From an uncultured Gammaproteobacteria bacterium (GTDB lineage Bacteria > Pseudomonadota > Gammaproteobacteria > UBA9214): a stretch of DNA of 12,272 bases. How positions within the stretch are numbered: the stretch's first letter is position 1; each line of letters starts with the position of its first letter. Position numbers and translations under genes: made by a program. The notes below the pieces were generated by a model, which saw only the letters and a program-made list of their open reading frames with translations, was not told where the DNA came from and did no database searches. Below are positions 7,945-12,272 of this stretch, piece by piece. The DNA lies in contig CAJQPV010000257.1 in the NCBI GenBank assembly GCA_905480305.1, forward strand, positions 1-12,272. The letters run 5' to 3'.

Positions 7945-7977
7945 ATCTGTATATCTATCTGTATTATATGGATAATA
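7945..7977 (-). promoter_or_regulatory. Promoter and repeat elements of the hemerythrin-like gene
   Basis: The minus strand has a perfect TATAAT (7968-7963) 62 bp before the start codon, with no good -35 at 17 bp, hinting at activation by a regulator. An inverted repeat, TATTAT-ATGG-ATAATA (7962-7977), overlaps it; flanking CTG and CAG extend it with one bulged base. A direct repeat ATCTGTAT lies at 7945-7952 and again at 7957-7964, a 12-bp period. The regulator is unknown. Confidence 0.45.
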
Positions 7978-8253
7978 TCAGTCCCCGCTGTTTCCGCTCT
8001 GCGCGCGACAGCTCACAAGCGGATACAGTGTTCGCTATTATCGACACAGTCAATAGTACACGACCATGAGCTGGATCAAATACTCCCCGGATAGGGGCAG
8101 GTGCTTTTGCCGGACCGGGTGTTTCCACAAAGACTGACCGTGAGGAGCCGCAGGCGGATCGCCGGCGCCTGAAAATTTTGATAACTTAGACTATTGGCGT
8201 GGGCGTGGCGAAACAGAAAGCCGGAAATTTAAATAATGTATGAGGATAGTCCC
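7978..8253. other. Divergent intergenic region before the glycine-zipper lipoprotein
   Basis: No gene is seen. A 6-bp hairpin, CAGGCG at 8151-8156 and CGCCTG at 8166-8171, precedes the AT-rich stretch before the lipoprotein start. On the minus strand TTGATCCAGCTCAT (8079-8066) resembles only one half of an FNR-type site, so I do not call it. Confidence 0.4.
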
Positions 8254-8712
8254 ATGAAGAAATATCTTGTTGTGTTGTTAGTGTCTTTTGTGACCGCCCT
8301 GTCCGGTTGCGCATCTGACCTGTCCGGTGACACCTATAGCCGCTCCGAAGCGCGCCGGGCTCAGCAGGTCGAATACGGTGAAATTATCACTTTGCGGCCG
8401 GTACAGATTGAGGGTACGAAATCGCCTGTAGGTGCTGGCGCCGGCGCGGTGGTGGGCGGTATTGGCGGCAGCACGCTGGGTGGCGGCAAGGGCAGTTCCA
8501 TTATGGCGGTGATTGGTGCCGTTGCAGGTGGCATGGCGGGTGCGGCAGTTGAAGAAGGTGTTACCCGCAGTCAGGGTGTGGAGATTACCGTCAAGCTGGA
8601 TAGCGGCCGGATCATCGCAATTGTGCAGGGCTTGTCTCCGCATGAAAAATTTGCCGTCGGTGACCAGGTGCGCGTCCTGACCAGTCAGGGCACCAGCCGT
8701 GTGGCACAATGA
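8254..8712 (+). CDS. Glycine-zipper outer-membrane lipoprotein (SlyB/Pcp-like)
   Basis: This 152-residue lipoprotein has a lipobox LSGC, with Cys19 as the lipidated residue. Ala at the next position favours sorting to the outer membrane. A glycine-zipper segment (about residues 60-105: GAGAGAVVGG, then GGSTLGGG, then AVAGGMAGAAVEEGV) predicts a pair of short membrane-associated helices. The C-terminal part, with VEITVKLDSGRIIAIVQ and FAVGDQVRVLTS, resembles the SlyB/Pcp family domain. Such proteins help keep the outer membrane sound, and SlyB is induced by envelope stress. An ATG six codons upstream is in frame, but the one at 8254 follows an AGGAT ribosome site and gives a clean signal peptide. 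It stands alone on the plus strand. Confidence 0.88.
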   Translation: MKKYLVVLLVSFVTALSGCASDLSGDTYSRSEARRAQQVEYGEIITLRPVQIEGTKSPVGAGAGAVVGGIGGSTLGGGKGSSIMAVIGAVAGGMAGAAVEEGVTRSQGVEITVKLDSGRIIAIVQGLSPHEKFAVGDQVRVLTSQGTSRVAQ

Positions 8713-8792
8713 TTTGTAGCGCAAATACGCGCGTACGTGAGATTGCTGCGCAGCTTGTGAGTCTTTGTCGATACCGGCAGCGGTAACCGGCC

Positions 8793-8945
8793 ATGGCTGC
8801 GCTTTTTGGTTACTCATTGATTAGTGTTGTGCTGATCATGTTTGTCGGTCGCAACCTTTCTCGCACAGCACGGCTTCAACTGATGCTGCTGGCGCTGGTG
8901 GTGCTGAATGGACCAAGCCTGCTGACGTTGTTTTTCAGCAAATAA
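8793..8945 (+). CDS. Possible small membrane protein of 50 residues
   Basis: The frame reads MAALFGYSLISVVLIMFVGRN, then a short basic stretch (LSRTARLQ), then LMLLALVVLNGPSLLTLFF and a final SK. Two hydrophobic helices with a basic turn between them look like a genuine small membrane protein, with positive residues in the turn expected on the cytoplasmic side. An in-frame stop lies two codons upstream, so the ATG at 8793 is the only long start. No clear ribosome site is present, which weakens the call. I recognise no family. It lies 80 bp after the lipoprotein gene. Confidence 0.4.
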   Translation: MAALFGYSLISVVLIMFVGRNLSRTARLQLMLLALVVLNGPSLLTLFFSK

Positions 8946-9091
8946 GTTAACGCGACTTTCCGGATGTTGGTCATGACGCTACACCGGCAGTGATCAGTAT
9001 TTCCTGGTACAGGAGTGACTCAAGCGGCACTGCATGGATGTCCTGCGGCTGCTGAAAAAAGAACATTAAATTTTACAGGCAAAGGTAAACT

Positions 9092-9116
9092 GAAACCGGG
9101 CCAGGGGCCGTTTTTT
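9092..9116 (+). terminator. Weak intrinsic terminator candidate
   Basis: GGCC-AGG-GGCC forms a 4-bp GC hairpin followed by six T at 9111-9116. It would serve plus-strand transcripts from the lipoprotein and small ORF and would limit reading into the minus-strand gene that ends at 9115. The stem is short, so confidence is low. Confidence 0.4.
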
Positions 9117-9786
9117 ATGGGCGGGCGTTTTCAGCCGCTGCTACTGATTGCAGCAATTGTTCGCGGTGTGCGCTGAATGCCCGGGGCTGCAGGTATTGCA
9201 GCACGTCCTTGCCTGCTGTATCGAGAATTATCTCCAGCCCCTTGTCAGGGTAGAGCAAGTGCCTTTGCTGTGTGGTGACTTGTACAATCTCGGCGGGTGT
9301 CCCGAAACGTGATTCTGTTATCTCCTCATCAAGGTTTATGCTGGGCAGGAAGTCGATCACGCTGACCGGTGCCAGGTAAGCAACCGGCAGGTCGTCCGGG
9401 TGCAGGCGATAACGGCGCATGCCGCCTTCCTGAAAAGCCCGCCGGCGCAGCGAGGCCAGTTGCTGCGGTGCAACATCCAGTACCAGTAACAGCTTGCCGG
9501 TAATGGGGCCTGCCGAGTAGTGGCTGTAATAGGCTTCCAGCGCGCCGCTTTCCTGCGGTGCAGCAATAATTGCCAGTTTCAGGTCATCGCCATGCTGCTC
9601 GATGATTTCTCCCAGTGTGGTCTGTCCGAGCGTAATGCCAAATACCCGGGTACTGCCATCCGGCTGGATATCGATCTGCCAGGGCAGTCCGGTCACCGCT
9701 GTGTTGTTGTCAGACGGCTTGTTTTGCAGCAACACCAGGCTGGATGCGGCAACAACAACGACAAGTAGTGCAATAAGGTATTTCAT
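9115..9786 (-). CDS. Hypothetical exported or membrane-anchored protein
   Basis: This 223-residue protein has an N-terminal hydrophobic segment (residues 4-20), an uncleaved anchor or signal peptide, placing the rest outside the cytoplasm. The body reads as a mixed alpha/beta domain with features such as STRVFGITLGQTTLGEI (about 45-61), a middle region with GPITGKLLLVLDV, and RFGTPAEIVQ with HLLYPDKGLEIILD near the end. No enzyme motif or cofactor site is seen, and I cannot name a family with certainty. It resembles conserved proteins of unknown function in gammaproteobacteria. It lies 60 bp after the VF530 gene on the same strand and may share its transcript. No good ribosome site precedes the ATG. 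Confidence 0.75.
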   Translation of the reverse strand: MKYLIALLVVVVAASSLVLLQNKPSDNNTAVTGLPWQIDIQPDGSTRVFGITLGQTTLGEIIEQHGDDLKLAIIAAPQESGALEAYYSHYSAGPITGKLLLVLDVAPQQLASLRRRAFQEGGMRRYRLHPDDLPVAYLAPVSVIDFLPSINLDEEITESRFGTPAEIVQVTTQQRHLLYPDKGLEIILDTAGKDVLQYLQPRAFSAHREQLLQSVAAAENARP

Positions 9787-9846
9787 CTGTAATGTTCGCT
9801 AGCTATTATTCACCGGGCAGGAAGAAATCCCGGGCACTGCTGGCTG

Positions 9847-10074
9847 TTAATGGTCTGGCCATTGTGTCTGCAGATACAGTGCCTCGACTTTTTCTCGTGC
9901 CCAGGGTGTCTTTCTCAGAAACTTGAGGCTGGAGCTGATGCTCGGTTCATTGCTGAAGCATTTTAGTTTGATACGATGCCCCAGTTCCTCCCAGCCATAT
10001 TTTTCCACCAGCCGCTTAAGCAGTCGTTCCAGTGTCACACCATGCAACGGGTCTCGGGCGCCGGATTCAGTCAT
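9847..10074 (-). CDS. VF530 family protein (DUF2132)
   Basis: This small 75-residue protein matches the VF530/DUF2132 family almost end to end. Visible hallmarks are DPLHGVTLERLLKRLVE (8-24), YGWEELGHRI (26-35), CF near 39-40 and PSISSSLKFLRKTPWAREK (44-62). A family structure, VF530, has been described as possibly DNA-binding, but the function is unproven. The gene overlaps the end of the RRM gene by 8 bp, suggesting coupled translation. Confidence 0.93.
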   Translation of the reverse strand: MTESGARDPLHGVTLERLLKRLVEKYGWEELGHRIKLKCFSNEPSISSSLKFLRKTPWAREKVEALYLQTQWPDH

Positions 10075-10336
10075 GGTTGCTGCTGTCCGGCACTGTTTTT
10101 GTCTCGGCCTTTTTTACCCGGATCTTGCTGCCGTCGATTTCCTCGCCGTTGAGGGTCTTCATCGCCGCCCTGGCCTCACCCTGTCTGGGCATTTCGACAA
10201 AGCCAAAACCCTTGGAGACCCCGGTGTTTTTGTCAATCACCAGCTTGCAGGACTGTACCTTGCCATGGGTTTCAAACAGGGCGCGTATTTCCGCCTCGCT
10301 GGTGGTGCGGGCAAGGTTACGTATCAGTAATTTCAT
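10067..10336 (-). CDS. RNA-recognition-motif (RRM) protein
   Basis: This 89-residue protein consists of one RRM domain plus a short charged tail. RNP2 is seen at residues 3-8 (LLIRNL) and RNP1 at 42-49 (KGFGFVEM), with the aromatic residues that stack on RNA bases. It should bind single-stranded RNA in the cytoplasm. Bacterial single-RRM proteins of this size are common and some respond to cold, but nothing in the sequence proves a role here. The stop overlaps the VF530 gene by 8 bp. The region upstream is shared with the divergent tusE/dsrC gene. Confidence 0.93.
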   Translation of the reverse strand: MKLLIRNLARTTSEAEIRALFETHGKVQSCKLVIDKNTGVSKGFGFVEMPRQGEARAAMKTLNGEEIDGSKIRVKKAETKTVPDSSNHD

Positions 10337-10598
10337 GAGTTATCAGGCCGGTTTAAGAGACAACCACTATACAGAAAACCAGCTGCCGGCCCTTGTTATG
10401 ATTGGCGCTAACGGTCTGAAAAATCAGCAGTCAGGCAGCATTGATGCCGGCGATCAAAATTTACCAGATAATTTAAAGGGCTATGCGGGCATAAAAAATC
10501 GTTCTAATTTTATGCTGACCCGACTATGCTGCTGATCCGGCGTGTCCTGACAGGACAACAGCCTTATAATTTCAGATAAATACCAGGGAGTGAGAATT
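10337..10598. other. Divergent intergenic region between the RRM gene and tusE/dsrC
   Basis: This 262-bp region carries the promoters of both genes. The dsrC side holds a perfect TATAAT and a palindrome, listed separately. I see no other gene or clear structure in it. Confidence 0.5.
10543..10570 (+). promoter_or_regulatory. tusE/dsrC promoter with a 15-bp palindrome
   Basis: TATAAT at 10565-10570 is a perfect -10 element. No good -35 lies at 17 bp (GTGTCC). Instead a perfect inverted repeat, TGTCCTG-A-CAGGACA (10543-10557), spans the -35 zone. A regulator bound here could block or recruit RNA polymerase. It does not match an operator that I recognise. Confidence 0.5.
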
Positions 10599-10934
10599 AT
10601 GGAAGCAGTGGTGGATGGCAAGACGATCCAGTTGAGCGAGGCCGGTTGGCTGGAAAATCTGGACGAGTGGAGCGAGGCGCTGGCCGCCGAGATCGCGAAG
10701 AACGAGAACATTGACGGGCTCACCCAGGAACACTGGGACATTATCAATCTGGCGCGCCAATATTTTGCTGACAACGGTACTGTGTGTGACCCGCGCAGTT
10801 TTTCCAAGCTGATGAAAAAGCAGTACGGCAAGGACCGCAGTGACCAGAAGTACATTTATTCATTATTCCCGACCGGCCTGATCAAGTGCGCCAACAAGAT
10901 TGCCGGCCTGCCGCGTCCGAAGGGTTGTAGCTAG
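10599..10934 (+). CDS. tusE: TusE/DsrC-family sulfur carrier protein
   Basis: The 111-residue cytoplasmic protein belongs to the TusE/DsrC/DsvC family, which carries sulfur on C-terminal cysteines in sulfite reduction, sulfur oxidation or tRNA thiolation. Typical parts are visible: GWLENLDEWSEALA (16-29), the segment CDPRSFSKLMKKQYG (63-77), and the flexible C-terminal arm with IAGLPRPKGC. The penultimate Cys110, the universal sulfur-binding residue, is present. The second DsrC cysteine, expected at residue 99, is Asn, and there is instead Cys97. By its cysteines the protein is more like TusE or single-Cys relatives than a classical DsrC. GGGAG lies 8 bp before the ATG at 10599; a GTG three codons earlier is less likely. 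The gene is followed by its own terminator. Confidence 0.88.
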   Translation: MEAVVDGKTIQLSEAGWLENLDEWSEALAAEIAKNENIDGLTQEHWDIINLARQYFADNGTVCDPRSFSKLMKKQYGKDRSDQKYIYSLFPTGLIKCANKIAGLPRPKGCS

Positions 10935-10957
10935 AAATCCTTGTGCAATATCCCGTT

Positions 10958-11011
10958 AAAGGGAACGACAACCATGCCGGGGTATTGCAGTTGGTTGTCG
11001 TTCCCTTTTTT
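10958..11011 (+). terminator. Strong intrinsic terminator after tusE/dsrC
   Basis: A 16-bp perfect stem is formed by AAAGGGAACGACAACC (10958-10973) and its complement (10993-11008), with a 19-base loop and a run of six T ending at 11011. It begins 23 bp after the stop codon and should end the single-gene transcript. Confidence 0.92.
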
Positions 11012-11152
11012 GTTTCTGTGCGGCAGGTGTTTTAAATAACCAAATGCTAAACGCTAATGCAGCGGCCTGGTTACATTAAATAGAGCAGATACGTGCATAA
11101 AAGTTGTTTTGTGAACTTTCTGTGATTTTTCAGGACTATTCTCCCTATTGTC

Positions 11153-11875
11153 ATGGCAACAAAAATACTCATTATTGAAGATAATGTGGATATCGCGCGA
11201 CTCGTGATGGTTAACCTGCAAAGCAAGCAGATGCAGGTCGATCATGCGGGAGATGGTGGTACTGGCCTGAAAATGGCTCTGACCGGCGACTTTGATCTGA
11301 TCATTCTTGACTTGATGTTGCCCGGTATGGATGGTCTCGATATTTGCAGAATTCTGCGTGGTAAACAGGTGTATACGCCGGTATTAATGCTGACGGCACG
11401 TACCTCTGAACTGGATCGTGTGCTCGGGCTTGAAGTCGGGGCGGATGATTATCTGACCAAGCCTTTTAGTGTGCCGGAGCTGGTGGCGCGTGTCAGTGCC
11501 ATTCTGCGTCGCTCGGGTCAATACCAGGCGGCGCCCATGCTGCAGCATGACGCACCATTGCAGTTCGGTCATTTGTGTATCGATCCGGACAGGCGCCGTG
11601 TGACGCTGGGGGCAGAGTGCATAGAACTGACAGCCAAGGAATTTGACCTGCTATGGCATTTTGCCAGTAATCCGGAGCGCGTGTTTAGCCGCAGCCAGTT
11701 GCTGGACAGTGTCTGGGGATACAGCCATGCCGGCTATGAGCATACGGTGAATTCACACATCAATCGCTTACGTGCCAAGATAGAGTCTGATCCGGCAAAA
11801 CCACACTATGTGATTACTGTGTGGGGAGTTGGTTACAAGTTTTCCGGTAGTGAGTCTGCCCGGGTGGCCGGCTGA
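11153..11875 (+). CDS. OmpR/PhoB-type response regulator
   Basis: This 240-residue regulator has a receiver domain (about 1-120) and a winged-helix DNA-binding domain (about 140-235). The phosphorylation site is Asp53, with the acidic pair Glu9 and Asp10, Thr81 and Lys103 (the LTKPF motif) in the usual places. The effector part shows LTAKEFDLLWHFASNPERVFSR, then SQLLDSVWGY and INRLRAKIE, as in OmpR-type proteins. All the key residues are present, so it should be active. The signal and targets cannot be told. A ribosome site is not obvious before the ATG. The stop overlaps the start of the histidine kinase gene by one base (TGATG), so the pair is translated together. Confidence 0.95.
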   Translation: MATKILIIEDNVDIARLVMVNLQSKQMQVDHAGDGGTGLKMALTGDFDLIILDLMLPGMDGLDICRILRGKQVYTPVLMLTARTSELDRVLGLEVGADDYLTKPFSVPELVARVSAILRRSGQYQAAPMLQHDAPLQFGHLCIDPDRRRVTLGAECIELTAKEFDLLWHFASNPERVFSRSQLLDSVWGYSHAGYEHTVNSHINRLRAKIESDPAKPHYVITVWGVGYKFSGSESARVAG

Positions 11876-12272
11876 TGTTTACGACACTCTACAGTCGCCT
11901 GGCGCTGACTTTATTCGTTTTACTGTGCGTGGTCGGGGTTATACTGATTCTGGTGACAGGCTATTCCAGTAGCCGTTACCAGCAGGAAGTTGCACAGAAG
12001 CTTAACAGCGAACTGGCGGCCCACATCGTTGCCGAAGCGCCTCTTATTCAGAACCGGGAGATCAATCAACCGGCTCTGGATCAGCTGTTTCACCAGTTGA
12101 TGGTCATTAACCCCAGTATTGAGTTATATCTGCTTGATGCGCAGGGTGCCGTGATGAGTTACTCGGCACCCGAAGGCAAGGTAAAACGCACTGTCGTATC
12201 ACTGGAACCACTACGTCAATTCATTAATGGTTCTGCACGATTTCCGCTGCAGGGCGATGACCCGCGGGACTT
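11875..12272 (+). CDS. Sensor histidine kinase, N-terminal part
   Basis: Only the first 132 codons are in the window. The translation starts MFTTLYSRLALTLFVLLCV, giving a first membrane helix to about residue 33. A probable periplasmic sensor domain follows, with segments such as VINPSIELYLLDAQG and SYSAPEGKVKRTVVSLEPL. The end reads FPLQGDDPRD. This is the typical start of a membrane-bound kinase that partners an OmpR-type regulator. The catalytic His and ATPase domains lie beyond the window. The start overlaps the regulator's stop codon, supporting a cognate pair. I cannot identify the signal sensed. Confidence 0.85.
   Translation, partial: MFTTLYSRLALTLFVLLCVVGVILILVTGYSSSRYQQEVAQKLNSELAAHIVAEAPLIQNREINQPALDQLFHQLMVINPSIELYLLDAQGAVMSYSAPEGKVKRTVVSLEPLRQFINGSARFPLQGDDPRD

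Noticed and set aside
8066..8079. FNR-like site on the minus strand
   Set aside because: Only the TTGAT half fits; the second half is CTCAT instead of ATCAA.
8278..8817. A 179-codon minus-strand frame over the lipoprotein gene
   Set aside because: It is antisense to a clear lipoprotein with signal peptide and ribosome site; the translation is Thr/His/Ala-rich and not family-like.

Overview
The window looks like chromosomal DNA of a sulfur-oxidising gammaproteobacterium. The evidence is gene content: thiosulfate-oxidation cytochromes of the SoxXA type, a TusE/DsrC-family sulfur carrier, a YjbQ (UPF0047) protein, a VF530-family protein, a glycine-zipper lipoprotein and an OmpR-type two-component system. 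No taxon can be fixed from the sequence alone. I see no insertion sequence, phage gene, CRISPR array, tRNA or rRNA.

Layout. Minus strand 95-1708 is a lactate permease-family transporter. It is preceded by a gene-poor 298-bp stretch with an operator-like palindrome. Minus strand 5612-2007 is a compact three-gene run: a large DUF2339 membrane protein, then yjbQ, then a SpoU/TrmH-family RNA methyltransferase, with gaps of 24 and 15 bp. Plus strand 5853-6356 encodes a small exported class II-like cytochrome c. It converges on a minus-strand soxX-soxA pair (7240-6385), in which soxX is intact and soxA is broken. Further on are a minus-strand hemerythrin-like gene (7900-7460) with its own terminator, a plus-strand glycine-zipper lipoprotein (8254-8712), a possible 50-residue membrane peptide (8793-8945), and a minus-strand run of RRM protein, VF530 protein and exported hypothetical (10336-9115). 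The plus strand ends with a TusE/DsrC-like gene (10599-10934) closed by a strong terminator, then a response regulator (11153-11875) and the start of its histidine kinase, cut by the window edge.

How the genes fit together. SoxX, SoxA and the small cytochrome belong to periplasmic sulfur oxidation and electron transfer, and the TusE/DsrC protein to cytoplasmic sulfur relay. SoxYZ and SoxB, needed for a working Sox pathway, are not here. The soxA copy lacks most of its body: the first heme-binding motif is followed almost directly by the far C-terminus of SoxA in another reading frame. Either this locus is a decaying Sox remnant or the assembly has lost about 0.4-0.5 kb.

The most notable observations are the soxA internal deletion, the unusual cysteine placement in the TusE/DsrC homologue and a perfect 15-bp palindrome over its promoter, missing di-iron ligands in the hemerythrin-like protein, and a repeat-rich promoter in front of that gene. 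I did not find a wholly new multi-gene system.
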